Source: Actinoplanes sp. NBC_00393 (GTDB lineage: Bacteria > Actinomycetota > Actinomycetes > Mycobacteriales > Micromonosporaceae). Taken from it: a stretch of 64,000 nt of DNA. The stretch spans positions 4,678,501 to 4,742,500 of the forward strand of contig NZ_CP107942.1 of the NCBI RefSeq assembly GCF_036053395.1, in the 5' to 3' direction. The position numbers were made by a program, and so were the translations under genes. Under the pieces are notes generated by a model, which saw only the letters and a program-made list of their open reading frames with translations, was not told where the DNA came from and made no database searches. Of the stretch, positions 42,880 to 53,485 are shown one piece after another (position 1 is the stretch's first letter; the number at the start of each line of letters is the position of its first letter).

Positions 42880-44331
42880 TCAGGCGCGACGGTCCAGGAA
42901 GTCGTAGACGTCGCGGTTGTCCACGCCCGGGAAGGTGCCCGGTGGCAGCGCGGCAAGCAGATGTGAGTGCACGCGCGCACTCGGCCAGGCGTTGCCGGCC
43001 CAGCGGTTCACCAGGTCGGTGGGTGGTCGCCGGCAGCAGTCCGGGTCCGGGCAGTTCGAGACGGTCCGCCCGGTCACATCCCCACCCCGGAACCAGCGGG
43101 CATGCTCATAAGGCGTGCCGACGGTGACCGAGAACAGCCCCGAGCTGGTCGCCTCGACGTGGACGGTGCACCAGTACGTCCCCGCGGTCGTGTCGGTGAA
43201 CTGGTAGAACGACGAATAGGGGTCGTCGGCCTCGAAAACCGTGCGCGACGCCCACTTGCGGCACACCGGCTGCCCCTCGATCGCGCCGGTCACGTCGGAC
43301 GGGAAGCGCACGTTGTCGTTCTCATACGCCTTGTAGACGATGCCGCTCTCGTGCACCCGGGCGAAGTGCACCGGGATGCCGAAATGGTGGGTGGCCAGGT
43401 TGGTGAACCGGTGCGCGGCCGTCTCATACGACACCCCGAAGGCGTCCCGGAAGTCGTCGATCGCCAGTGCCCGGTCGGCTTTCGCCTCGGTGAGGAACTC
43501 GACGGCGAACTTCTCCGGCATGAGCAGCGCCGCGGCGAAGTAGTTGACCTCGACCCGCTGGCGCAGGAAGTCGCCGTAGTCGGCCGGGTTGTTGTGGCCG
43601 AGCACGAAGTGCCCGAGCGTCTGCAGCACCACCGCGCGCGGGTCGTGCCCCTTGCCGCTGGCCACCTGTGGCAGGTAGATCCGCCGGTTCTTCAGGTCGG
43701 TGACCGAGCGGGTCGAGGTGGGCAGGTCGTTCACGTAGTGCAGGCTGAACCCGATCTGGGCCGCGATGTCGAGGATCCCGCGCTGCGACAGCGGGCCGGT
43801 CGTGTGCCGTACCGATTGCAGGACCTTGGCCGCGGCCTGCTCGATCTCGGCGAAGTAGTTGTTGCGCCGGCGCATGTCGGCGCGCAGCTGCGCGTTGGCG
43901 CGCCGGGCCACCTCGGGCGTCGCGCTCTGCTCGGTGTGCAGCCGGTTGAGCTCGCGGTGCAGCCCGATCAGGGACTCCAGGGCGTCGGCCGGCAAGCGGC
44001 GCCCGGCTCGCACCGCGGGAAGACCGAGGGCGACGTAGGCCGGGCTCTTCTGGAAGTGCGCCAGGTCGATCTCCAGCCCGGCGCGGCGGCTCGGCGCCTC
44101 CGGGCGCAGAAGATCCTGCATCGGCACGCCGAGGGCGCTCGCGATCGCCTGGAGCACCGACAGCTTCGGCTCCCGCTTCCCGTTCTCGATCAGCGACAGC
44201 TGGGACGGCGCCCGGCCGACAGCGTCGCTGAGCTGGTCAAGTGTCATGCCACGAGTGCGGCGCAGGTGTCGCAGGCGCTGCCCGAGCGTCACCAGATCGA
44301 CGGGAGCCTCGGGGGAAGGTGAAGCGGTCAC
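42880..44331 (-). CDS. ramB: RamB/ScfR-type regulator (XRE helix-turn-helix, IrrE-like, DUF2083)
   Basis: GTG at 44331 is preferred over TTG at 44340, which has no room for a ribosome site. The roughly 483-residue protein has an XRE helix-turn-helix (LGQRLRHLRRTRGMTLDQLS, PSQLSLIENGKREPKLSVL), a central IrrE/ImmA-like domain in which the HExxH is degenerate (LQTLGHFVLGHN), and a C-terminal DUF2083 domain with a Cys cluster (SNCPDPDCCRR). This matches short-chain acyl-CoA/acetate regulators such as RamB of corynebacteria. It is divergent from isocitrate lyase and malate synthase, its expected targets. The symbol is by family and context. Confidence 0.88.
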   Translation of the reverse strand: MTASPSPEAPVDLVTLGQRLRHLRRTRGMTLDQLSDAVGRAPSQLSLIENGKREPKLSVLQAIASALGVPMQDLLRPEAPSRRAGLEIDLAHFQKSPAYVALGLPAVRAGRRLPADALESLIGLHRELNRLHTEQSATPEVARRANAQLRADMRRRNNYFAEIEQAAAKVLQSVRHTTGPLSQRGILDIAAQIGFSLHYVNDLPTSTRSVTDLKNRRIYLPQVASGKGHDPRAVVLQTLGHFVLGHNNPADYGDFLRQRVEVNYFAAALLMPEKFAVEFLTEAKADRALAIDDFRDAFGVSYETAAHRFTNLATHHFGIPVHFARVHESGIVYKAYENDNVRFPSDVTGAIEGQPVCRKWASRTVFEADDPYSSFYQFTDTTAGTYWCTVHVEATSSGLFSVTVGTPYEHARWFRGGDVTGRTVSNCPDPDCCRRPPTDLVNRWAGNAWPSARVHSHLLAALPPGTFPGVDNRDVYDFLDRRA

Positions 44332-44412
44332 GTGTTTCAACCTAGCAGAAAAAACGAGCTTCTTCTCCCCCGGAAGCCCTTCAAAGGGGCTTGTGTGATC
44401 CGTGAGAGTGAA

Positions 44413-44432
44413 GTTCTTCCACCCGGAAGAAC
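44413..44432. promoter_or_regulatory. Inverted repeat in the aceA/ramB intergenic region
   Basis: GTTCTTCC and GGAAGAAC pair perfectly around ACCC, 28 bases before the aceA start. A related half-matching copy, CTTCTTCTCCCCCGGAAG, lies near 44359-44376. Two such sites between regulator and target suggest regulator binding. They do not match the corynebacterial RamB box that I remember. Confidence 0.5.
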
Positions 44433-44459
44433 GCGACAGGGCAGGAAAGGGATCTTTCG

Positions 44460-45746
<1,287 letters not shown>

Positions 45747-45765
45747 GGGAAGACGGGTAGGAACA

Positions 45766-47391
45766 ATGGGCGCCGAAGAGATCACCATCACCGGTACGAC
45801 CGCCGGCCGTTACTCCGAGATCCTGACTCCCGAGGCCGTCGAGTTGATCGTGGCGCTTGACCGCGAGTTCGGCGCCCGCCGGGTGCAGCTGCTGGAGCGC
45901 CGCCGGCGCCGCCGGGCCACCCGCACCACCGACCTGGACTTCCTCGCCTCCACCCAGCACGTCCGGGACGACCTGTCATGGCAGGTCGCCCCGGCCGCGC
46001 CGGACCTCACCGACCGGCGGGTGGAGATCACCGGTCCGCCGGAGCGCAAGATGACCATCAACGCGCTCAACTCCGGCGCGAAGGTCTGGATGGCAGACTT
46101 CGAGGACGCCACCTCCCCCACCTGGGAGAACGTGGTTCTCGGCCAGCTCAACCTGCGCGACGCCCTGGACGGCACCCTCGATTTCACCGCGGCTGACGGC
46201 CGCCGGTACGAGATCGGCGACCAGGTTCCGACGATCATGGTCCGGCCGCGGGGCTGGCACCTGCCGGAGTGTCACCTGCGGATCGGCGGCCGGGCCGTGT
46301 CGGCCTCGCTGTTCGACTTCGGTCTGTACCTGTTCCACTGCGGGCAGAAGCAGATCGACCGGGGCAGCGGACCGTACTTCTACCTGCCGAAGCTGGAGTC
46401 GCACCTGGAGGCCCGCCTCTGGAACGACGTCTTCGTCTACGCGCAGGAATACCTCGGCATCCCGCGCGGCACCATCCGGGCCACCGTGCTGATCGAGACG
46501 ATCAACGCGGCGTTCGAGATGGAGGAGATTCTGTACGAGCTGCGCGAGCACTCGGCCGGACTCAACGCGGGACGCTGGGACTACCTGTTCAGCATGATCA
46601 AGAACCGGCCGGACGTGGTCCTGCCCGAGCGGTCCCAGGTCACCATGACGGCGCCGTTCATGCGGGCGTACACCGAATTGCTCGTCAGGACCTGCCACAA
46701 GCGCGGCGCCCACGCGATCGGCGGCATGGCCGCCGTCGTGCCCAGCCGTGACCCGGTGGCCGCGAAGCGGGCACTCAACCAGGTCCGCCAGGACAAGCGG
46801 CGCGAGGTCGGCGACGGCTTCGACGGCTCCTGGGTGGCGCACCCCGGCCTGGTCGAGACCTGCCGAGAGGTGTTCGACCAGTGGCTCGGCGCCGAGCCGC
46901 ACCAGATCGTGCGCAAGCGCGACGACGTGCGGGTCACCGCCGCCGACCTGCTGGGCATCCGGTCGACCGACGTCACCGTCAGCGAGGTGGCGTTGCGCAA
47001 CAACTGCAGCGTGGCGCTGCGCTACATCGCCGCCTGGCTGGGCGGGCGCGGCGCGGTCGCGCTCGGCGGCCTGATGGAGGACGCCGCCACCGCCGAGATC
47101 TGCCGCGCGCAGCTCTGGCAGTGGATCTCCTCGGGCACCCCGACCGACTACGGCGTGCCGGTGACCGCCGCCCTGGTCACCCGGATGCTGCGCGAGGAGC
47201 TCGATGTGCTCAGCGAGACAGGTGCCCTGGACGAGGACGCGGCCCGGTGCTTCGGCCAGGCGCGGACCCTGCTCGTGGTCCTGCTCACCGAGCGGACCTG
47301 CCCGGAGTTCCTGACCCTCCCGGCCTACCTTCGGCACCTGTCCGGCGGGTCGGCGGCTCCGGTCACTGATCAGGCTACTGTCGCGGCCTGA
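45766..47391 (+). CDS. aceB: Malate synthase A
   Basis: The 541-residue protein is the A-type (about 530-550 residues), not the 720-residue G type. Signatures include KVWMADFEDATSPTWENVVL, PTIMVRPRGWHLPECHLRI, VLIETINAAFEMEEILYELR and AHAIGGMAAVVPSRD. It condenses glyoxylate with acetyl-CoA to malate, the second step of the shunt. It is placed 19 bases after aceA and is probably co-transcribed. A strong hairpin terminator follows. Confidence 0.97.
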   Translation: MGAEEITITGTTAGRYSEILTPEAVELIVALDREFGARRVQLLERRRRRRATRTTDLDFLASTQHVRDDLSWQVAPAAPDLTDRRVEITGPPERKMTINALNSGAKVWMADFEDATSPTWENVVLGQLNLRDALDGTLDFTAADGRRYEIGDQVPTIMVRPRGWHLPECHLRIGGRAVSASLFDFGLYLFHCGQKQIDRGSGPYFYLPKLESHLEARLWNDVFVYAQEYLGIPRGTIRATVLIETINAAFEMEEILYELREHSAGLNAGRWDYLFSMIKNRPDVVLPERSQVTMTAPFMRAYTELLVRTCHKRGAHAIGGMAAVVPSRDPVAAKRALNQVRQDKRREVGDGFDGSWVAHPGLVETCREVFDQWLGAEPHQIVRKRDDVRVTAADLLGIRSTDVTVSEVALRNNCSVALRYIAAWLGGRGAVALGGLMEDAATAEICRAQLWQWISSGTPTDYGVPVTAALVTRMLREELDVLSETGALDEDAARCFGQARTLLVVLLTERTCPEFLTLPAYLRHLSGGSAAPVTDQATVAA

Positions 47392-47400
47392 TCTGTGAGG

Positions 47401-47432
47401 CGAGGCGGGGTGGCTCGGGCCACCCCGCCTCG
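47401..47432 (+). terminator. 14-bp hairpin terminator after aceB
   Basis: CGAGGCGGGGTGGC (47401-47414) pairs perfectly with GCCACCCCGCCTCG (47419-47432) around TCGG. It starts 9 bases after the aceB stop. TCGCGTCT follows in place of a T tract. Confidence 0.85.
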
Positions 47433-47505
47433 TCGCGTCTATCGACCTTCTCGGGTCAGGGTCTGCTTCTCGGTTCCAGCCTGCAGACCCTGTCCCTACA
47501 AAGCT

Positions 47506-48156
47506 CTAGCTCCGGCTCTGCCAGGTGCACAGGCAGACCTTGTTGCCCTCCGGATCGGCTAGCACCCAGAAACTGGGTGACTCGGCGTCGCTGACCAGGC
47601 TGCCGCCGGCCTTGATCGCGGCATCGATGCGGGGCTGCACCTCGGACGGATCCACCCACAGGTCCGGGTGCCAGCGCTGCCGCGGCTCCTCGTCACCCGA
47701 CTCCTGGAACCACACCGCCGGCAGCAGCCCGGCCGGGTCGTTCAGCTCGTCACCGAACTCGCTGGTGCGGTGCTCCAACCCGAGCAGCGCCTGCCAGAAC
47801 GGCAGCACCCGTGAGTACGCCGGGCTGTCCAGCCCCAGCTCGAGCCGCACCACCCCGGCCGACTCCGCCACCACCCCGGCCTCCGCGGCCAGCTCGCTGA
47901 TCGTCGCCGCCAGCCGCAGATCACGCGCGGTCACCTCGCCCACGTCGTGGCTGAACAGCGACACGTCCAGGTACGTGTACCGCAGGTCCAGGTCCGGATG
48001 GTGATCCGCCGCCTCGGCCGCCGCACCGATCGCGTTCACCAGCTTCAGCCCGGCGGCAAAGCTTCCGGTCCGCAGCCGGGTCCGCAGCGCCCCCGGCAGA
48101 TAGACCCACCCCGCGGGCGACCGGTCCGCGATCTCCTGTCCACTCAGCTTCGTCAT
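47506..48156 (-). CDS. Pterin-4a-carbinolamine dehydratase/VOC-domain fusion
   Basis: The 216-residue protein has two parts. Residues 1-95 look like a 4a-hydroxytetrahydrobiopterin dehydratase (FAAGLKLVNAIGAAAEAADH then HPDLDLRYTYLDVSLFSHDV), including the conserved HHPDL motif. Residues about 100-216 look like a VOC/glyoxalase-like half (VRLELGLDSPAYSRVLPFWQ, RWHPDLWVDPSEVQPRIDAA, FWVLADPEGNKVCLCTW). I recall similar fusions in actinobacteria without a proven role. It converges on aceB and diverges from the HEAT-repeat gene by 32 bases. Confidence 0.82.
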   Translation of the reverse strand: MTKLSGQEIADRSPAGWVYLPGALRTRLRTGSFAAGLKLVNAIGAAAEAADHHPDLDLRYTYLDVSLFSHDVGEVTARDLRLAATISELAAEAGVVAESAGVVRLELGLDSPAYSRVLPFWQALLGLEHRTSEFGDELNDPAGLLPAVWFQESGDEEPRQRWHPDLWVDPSEVQPRIDAAIKAGGSLVSDAESPSFWVLADPEGNKVCLCTWQSRS

Positions 48157-48188
48157 GCCCTCATGCTCGCACCGCGTACCGTGATCCG

Positions 48189-50264
48189 GTGCTCATCGGG
48201 ATCGACAACATCGACTGGGAGTCGCTCGACGGCGCCTACGGCCCGTGCACCGAGGCGCCGGACATCCTGCGGGCGATCGCCTCACCCGATCCGGAGGTCG
48301 CCGGCGAGGGCCGGTACGAGTTCGCCTCCAGCTTCTGGCACCAGGGCACCGTCTACCCGGTGACCGCCGAGGCTGTCCCGTTCCTGATCGAGCTGGCCAC
48401 CACCGACGGCGTCCACCAGCGCGATCACCTGCTGCGCCTGCTGGGCGCGCTGTGCGATCCCGAGCAGGCCGACGGGGCCGCGCAACCCCTGGTCCGGGCC
48501 GCGGTCGCGGTGCACAGCGGGCCCTTGCTGCCGCTGCTGGCCGATCCGGATCCGGCGATCCGGCGCCACGCCGCATACGCGGCGGCGTGGAGCGGCCCGC
48601 ACACCTACGACACGTTGCGCGAGCACTGGGAGACCGAGACAGATCCGGGGGTACGCGCGACCCTGCTCCCGGGTCTCATGATGCTTGATCCCACCGCCAC
48701 CGCTTCGCTGCTCGCCACCGCGTTCCATGACCCGTCGCCGCAGATCCGGGTCGCTGCCGCCCTGGCCACAACGCGAGCCGGCCACTCGCTGCCACCCGGC
48801 GCCCGGCAACCGGTGGCCGACGCCTTCGCCCGGATCGAGCCGCACGACAACCCCTGGTCCGGCGCACGCTCCGCTTGGCATCGGGTCTTCCGCACGGCCA
48901 CCCCCGAAGCCGCCGCTGTCCTGGCCGACACGATGTCCCGGTCCGGCGGCACCGCGGCGCGGACCCATCTGGCCTACTCGCTGGGCGACCGCTTCCGGCG
49001 TTCCCGCTCCGCCGCGACCGACCTGCTCCCCGTGGTCCGGACGCTGTCCGACCCCGATCCGCAGGTACGCGAGGCGGCCTGTTCCGCCGCGCTGGCCGCC
49101 GGCGAGGCGGCCGCGCCGCTGGCCGATGCGCTGACCGGACCGGCGGCGAGCGGGGACAGGCAGGCGCTCAGCATCCTGATCCGGCTCGGATCTCCCGGCT
49201 ACCGGGAGGCATTGCTCACGGCCTGGGACGCCGGCGCCGCTCCGGACATCTTCTCCGGCCTCGAACCGCCACCCTTCGACCCGGCGCTCTTCACCGCCAT
49301 CCGGCACCGGATAGCCGCGCCCGCGCCCACCCGGCCCGCGCCAACCGGGCCGTCCGATCCCTGGGCGGCGAGCAACGCCACCGCCGACCTGATCCGGGTG
49401 CTGGCCGCATGGGGCCCGGCCGCCGCCGGCGCGATCCCGGAGTTGATCGCCGTCCTGCCGCAGTTCCCCGTCGCCGCCGCAGGCGCTCTCGCCGCGTTCG
49501 GCCCGGCCGCGCTTCCCGCCGTGCCCGCCCTCACCGAGCGGGCCGAGCACGGCGACGTCCGCGCCGGTCACGCCGTGCTGAAACTGACCGGCAACGCCGT
49601 CCCGCTGGTCACCGCCGCCACGATCCTGCTCACCGGGAATTCCCGCCACGTCGCCTACGAACTCGACCTGATCGCCGACGCCGGCCCGGCAGCCGCAGTC
49701 CTGCTGCCCGCCCTCGCCGGATGGCTCACCGGAACCGCCGCCGCGGAACATCACGAGCTCCGCCGCGAGCAGGTAGCGGCCGCACGACTCGCATGGCGGG
49801 CCGGCGCGGACCCGGACCTGGTGTTGCCCACCCTGCGCGCGGTGGTCCGGGCCGGCTTCGCCCCGGCCGGCGACGCAGCCACCCTTCTCGCCGAGCTGGG
49901 CACCGGCCACGACCTCCAGCCCGAGCTGCACAAACTGCTGAAATCCGAGCCGTCCGCACGAAGTGGCGCGGCGCGCGCTCTCCATCGCTTGGGCGTCTCC
50001 CCCGCCGACCTGGCGGACCCCCTCGTCGACACCATCGCCGCCGGCCGCACGTCTGCCCACCAGGCCTTGGACACGCTGGTCGCCATCGCCGCCCGCACCG
50101 CGATCCCGGCCCTGACCGAGTTGGCCGACCGCGACGAACGCATCCCCACCGCCGGCCTCGATGATCCGTCGTGGGCCGACGACCGCCTCCGCCACCGCAT
50201 CGACGCAGCCATCACCGCGCTGGCCGGCACCCCGACGCGAGACTCGGCCCGACCTTTTGGCTGA
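48189..50264 (+). CDS. HEAT-repeat protein
   Basis: The 691-residue protein starts MLIGIDNIDWESLDGAYGPC then TEAPDILRAIASPDPEV, a head I associate with a group of actinobacterial HEAT-repeat proteins. It then consists almost entirely of alpha-helical repeats: LLPLLADPDPAIRRHAAYAA, LATAFHDPSPQIRVAAALAT, VVRTLSDPDPQVREAACSAA, ELIAVLPQFPVAAAGALAAF and others. HEAT arrays bind proteins or nucleic acids. No catalytic domain, signal peptide or membrane segment is visible. The start is GTG without a strong ribosome site. Confidence 0.82.
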   Translation: MLIGIDNIDWESLDGAYGPCTEAPDILRAIASPDPEVAGEGRYEFASSFWHQGTVYPVTAEAVPFLIELATTDGVHQRDHLLRLLGALCDPEQADGAAQPLVRAAVAVHSGPLLPLLADPDPAIRRHAAYAAAWSGPHTYDTLREHWETETDPGVRATLLPGLMMLDPTATASLLATAFHDPSPQIRVAAALATTRAGHSLPPGARQPVADAFARIEPHDNPWSGARSAWHRVFRTATPEAAAVLADTMSRSGGTAARTHLAYSLGDRFRRSRSAATDLLPVVRTLSDPDPQVREAACSAALAAGEAAAPLADALTGPAASGDRQALSILIRLGSPGYREALLTAWDAGAAPDIFSGLEPPPFDPALFTAIRHRIAAPAPTRPAPTGPSDPWAASNATADLIRVLAAWGPAAAGAIPELIAVLPQFPVAAAGALAAFGPAALPAVPALTERAEHGDVRAGHAVLKLTGNAVPLVTAATILLTGNSRHVAYELDLIADAGPAAAVLLPALAGWLTGTAAAEHHELRREQVAAARLAWRAGADPDLVLPTLRAVVRAGFAPAGDAATLLAELGTGHDLQPELHKLLKSEPSARSGAARALHRLGVSPADLADPLVDTIAAGRTSAHQALDTLVAIAARTAIPALTELADRDERIPTAGLDDPSWADDRLRHRIDAAITALAGTPTRDSARPFG

Positions 50265-50321
50265 TTTGCACTGGATGCCGGAAGGATTGCGATTCTGTAG
50301 CACCGTGCGGATCATGCTCAG

Positions 50322-51296
50322 GTGCGCACTCCGAACCGACCGGCCCAGTGGTTCCTGGCCTTCGCCGTCCTCGAGGTCGCCGGCCTCCTCCTGGCCGGTC
50401 ACGGCCTGCTGCCGTTCAACGGCACCGCGACCATGGCCGCTCTGCTGGCGTACGCCCTGGCCGGCTCGACCTCGCACCGGAGCCGCCCGGAACAGCTGTT
50501 GCTCGCCGGCCTTTCCCTCCTGACCGCGGCCGTCGTAGTCGCGGAGTCGCAGGCCGGTGGCTACTACCGTCCCGACGACAGCGCGCTCGGCGCGGGCCAC
50601 GAACTCGCCGCGATCGGCCTGGTCACCGGCGCGGTCGCCGCTCTCGCCGGCTCCGTCCTGGCCCGGGTCGACCGGTGGAGCAAGAGACGGCTCCTGCCCG
50701 CCGCCCCGTTTGCCCTGCTGGTCGGCGGCATCACCTGGGAGATGCTGTGGCAGCAGCCGCTCGTACCGTGGCTGACCGGCCCGGACCTGCTGGATCGCGC
50801 CACCGTCCTGCTGGCGCCGGCCACCGCCCTGATTCTGCTCGGCTTCGCGGTGAACGCCGGGCTCGTCCGGCGGGGGCCGCTGCGCGCTGCCGCTGTGGCC
50901 CTGCTGCCGGTGCTGGTGGTGGGTTTCGGCGCGCTGACCGCCGCGGGCGGGAACGACCTGGTGTCGGGCCAGCCGATCGAGGAGCCCACCGAAACGTGGT
51001 CGATGACGGCGGGCCTGGACACATCGATGGCGGCAGACCTGGGGGCATCGCTGAGCACTACGACCCAGTACGAGGTGGACTTCGCCCTGCCTCAGCAGCC
51101 ACCGACGGCGCATCTCGTGGACACCGCCCACGAGGACGAACCCGAGGCCTGGAAGGGCTACGCCGACTGGGACCGGTCCGGGCCGGCCCTGTTCATCGTG
51201 GTGCTGCTGCTGGGCCTGGCCGCCCTGGCAGCCGGTCTCCAGCGCGGCGGCCCAAGGACCGGGATCACCCTTTACTCCTACCGGATCGATCGATAA
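50322..51296 (+). CDS. Hypothetical integral membrane protein
   Basis: GTG at 50322 gives 324 residues with about seven hydrophobic segments (WFLAFAVLEVAGLLLAGHGL, LLLAGLSLLTAAVVVAES, LAAIGLVTGAVAALAGSVLA, FALLVGGITWEMLWQQPLV, and a last LFIVVLLLGLAALAAGL). A loop at about 215-285 is hydrophilic and probably outside (TWSMTAGLDTSMAADLGASL). I do not recognise a family. It precedes the sulfatase gene by 31 bases and may share its transcript. Confidence 0.65.
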   Translation: MRTPNRPAQWFLAFAVLEVAGLLLAGHGLLPFNGTATMAALLAYALAGSTSHRSRPEQLLLAGLSLLTAAVVVAESQAGGYYRPDDSALGAGHELAAIGLVTGAVAALAGSVLARVDRWSKRRLLPAAPFALLVGGITWEMLWQQPLVPWLTGPDLLDRATVLLAPATALILLGFAVNAGLVRRGPLRAAAVALLPVLVVGFGALTAAGGNDLVSGQPIEEPTETWSMTAGLDTSMAADLGASLSTTTQYEVDFALPQQPPTAHLVDTAHEDEPEAWKGYADWDRSGPALFIVVLLLGLAALAAGLQRGGPRTGITLYSYRIDR

Positions 51297-51327
51297 TCTC
51301 GGCTTCCCCTGATCCACTGGAGACATC

Positions 51328-52725
51328 GTGACCAACCGTGGGACCACCCGGCGCGGCGTGTTCGGCGCGCTCGCCGGCGCCGCCGCCGCGACCACCCTGA
51401 CCGCCGAACCAGCCTTCGCCGGTGGCGCCGAGGAGCGCCCCTTCCAGGCGAAGCCCGGCTCCTCGAAGCGGCCCAACATCCTGTTCATCCTGGCCGACGA
51501 CCTCGGCTGGGCGGACCTGAGCAGCTACGGGTCGCCGAACATCGAGACGCCGCACCTGGACCGGCTGGCCAAGGCCGGGGTCCGCTTCACCGACGGGTAT
51601 TCGGCCGGCGCGGTCTGCTCCCCCACCCGGGTCGCGTTCTACACCGGTCGCTACCCGGGCCGCACGCCCGGCGGCCTGCCCGAGCCGATCGGCAGTGCCA
51701 ACGAGCGCGACGGCATCCCGGCCTCGCATCCGACGCTGGCCTCGTTGCTGAAGGAGGCCGGCTACGCCACCGCCCTGATCGGCAAGTGGCACGGCGGGTT
51801 CCTGCCGCACTTCAGCCCGCTGCGGGTCGGCTGGGACGAGTTCTTCGGCAACTACTCCGGTGGTGTCGACTACTACTCGAAGTACACGCTCGACGGCTAC
51901 GACCTCTACGAGGGCGAGACCCCGGCCGAGAACGACGGGCGGTACTACACCGACGTCATCGCCGACCGGGCCGAGCAGTTCGTGCGCCGCGACCACAAAA
52001 AGCCGTGGCTGCTGAACCTGAACTTCACCAGCCCGCACTGGCCGTGGGAGGCGCCCGGCGACCGGGCGGTGAGCGAGGAGATCACCGCCCGGATCAAGGC
52101 CGGCGACGGGCAGGCCCTCTTCCACCGTGACGGCGGGTCGCTGGAGACCTACAAGAAGATGGTGGAGAACCTGGACCGGCGGATCGGCCAGGTGCTCGGG
52201 GCGCTGCGTGACACCGGCCAGGAACGCGACACGGTCGTGGTGTTCCAGAGCGACAACGGCGGCGAGCGGTTCTCGTACAACTGGCCGCTCTCCGGCAACA
52301 AGGCCAGCCTCAGCGAGGGCGGCATCCGGGTGCCCACCATCCTGCGCTGGCCGGCCCGGATCCGCAGTGGCCAGGTCAGTCACGTCCCGCTGGTCACCCA
52401 CGACTGGACCGCCACGCTGCTGGAGATCGCCGGGGCGAAGCCGCACCCGGACTACCCGCTCGACGGCGCCAGCCTGGCCGGCTATCTGCTGCGCGGCGCC
52501 AAGGCCCCGGAGCGGGACCTGTTCTGGCGCACCCGCTCGAACCGGGCGCTGCGCCGCGGCAAGTGGAAGTACCTGCGGCTGAGCGCGACCGGCGCCGACG
52601 CCCTGTACGACCTGGAGAACGACCCGCGCGAGCAGGCCAACCTGGCCGCCAGGCACCCGGCGCTGGTCGCCGAGCTGCGGGCCCGCTGGGAAGAGATCGA
52701 CGCCCCGCAGCTGCGCTACAGCTGA
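51328..52725 (+). CDS. Secreted type I sulfatase (Cys-type)
   Basis: The 465-residue enzyme starts with a twin-arginine-like signal (TRRGVFGALAGAAAATTL). The catalytic motif is GAVCSPTRVAFYTGRYPG; the Cys of C-x-P-x-R is the residue converted to formylglycine. Metal ligands appear in ILADDLGWADL near residue 55 and in VVFQSDNGGERF near 310. It hydrolyses sulfate esters outside the cell. A GGAGA site precedes the GTG. The formylglycine-generating enzyme is not in the window. Confidence 0.93.
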   Translation: MTNRGTTRRGVFGALAGAAAATTLTAEPAFAGGAEERPFQAKPGSSKRPNILFILADDLGWADLSSYGSPNIETPHLDRLAKAGVRFTDGYSAGAVCSPTRVAFYTGRYPGRTPGGLPEPIGSANERDGIPASHPTLASLLKEAGYATALIGKWHGGFLPHFSPLRVGWDEFFGNYSGGVDYYSKYTLDGYDLYEGETPAENDGRYYTDVIADRAEQFVRRDHKKPWLLNLNFTSPHWPWEAPGDRAVSEEITARIKAGDGQALFHRDGGSLETYKKMVENLDRRIGQVLGALRDTGQERDTVVVFQSDNGGERFSYNWPLSGNKASLSEGGIRVPTILRWPARIRSGQVSHVPLVTHDWTATLLEIAGAKPHPDYPLDGASLAGYLLRGAKAPERDLFWRTRSNRALRRGKWKYLRLSATGADALYDLENDPREQANLAARHPALVAELRARWEEIDAPQLRYS

Positions 52726-52732
52726 CCTCCGC

Positions 52733-53485
52733 TCAGCCGGCCGGCCGGGCCACCGGGACGGGCGCCGGCCGGCGTGGGCCGGGGATCTGCAGCCGCCAGG
52801 CGCGCACGTGCCGGTCCAGGAACGCGCGCGACATCACGATCACGCAGGTGGTGCCGTTGATGAAGGCGGCGACGACGTCGCTCGGGTGGTGCATGCCCCG
52901 GTACATCCGGGCCATCGCCACCCCGAGCGGCACCAGGATCAGCGCCCAGCACAGCGCCTTGAGCCAGGTGTGCCGTGCCAGCCCGGCGAGCAGGACCGCG
53001 AGGCCCAGGTAGAGGGCGACCGCCGCCGATGTGTGCCCGGACGGGAAGCTGGAGGTCGGCGGCGACTCGTCGAGCCGCTGCACCGCGGGGCGGGGCCGGT
53101 CGATCGCCTTGGTGGTGAAGTAGAAGACCAGTGCCTGCGCGGTCACCGCCAGGCACAGGAAGGCCGGCTCGCGCCAGCGGCGCAGCACCAGCCAGAGCAC
53201 CAGCGCGGCGGCGGCGGTCACACCGATGATCCGGGGCGTGTCGGCCACCCCGCTGACCAGATGCGAGATGTCGTCGAGGGTCTCGGTGCGGTCGCCGGCG
53301 AACTCCCGGTTCACGCTGTCCTCGATGGTCAGTGGCCACAGGTGCGCGGCAGCCCGGGTCAGCAGGATCCCGAGCCCGATCATGAACAGCAGCAGGGCAG
53401 CGATCGGCAGCACGACCCGCTTGAGGGTTTGAGCGGTGACGGTCAGCACGAACCGCTCTCTACCCAGGCACGCTCTCAGCGACAC
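52733..53485 (-). CDS. PAP2-family phosphatase
   Basis: The roughly 250-residue membrane protein shows the three PAP2 motifs: KAIDRPRP, SFPSGHTSAAVAL and RMYRGMHHPSDVVAA, with the catalytic His residues. Six hydrophobic helices surround them. Substrates are usually phosphatidate, undecaprenyl pyrophosphate or similar lipids at the outer membrane face. The start may be GTG at 53485 or, with AGAGAG upstream, GTG at 53449. The 5' end overlaps the preceding PAP2 gene by 26 bases. Confidence 0.92.
   Translation of the reverse strand: MSLRACLGRERFVLTVTAQTLKRVVLPIAALLLFMIGLGILLTRAAAHLWPLTIEDSVNREFAGDRTETLDDISHLVSGVADTPRIIGVTAAAALVLWLVLRRWREPAFLCLAVTAQALVFYFTTKAIDRPRPAVQRLDESPPTSSFPSGHTSAAVALYLGLAVLLAGLARHTWLKALCWALILVPLGVAMARMYRGMHHPSDVVAAFINGTTCVIVMSRAFLDRHVRAWRLQIPGPRRPAPVPVARPAG

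Noticed and set aside
48282..51488. Minus-strand frame of 1068 codons
   Set aside because: It spans three plus-strand genes with recognisable folds and has Gly/Arg-rich nonsense composition.
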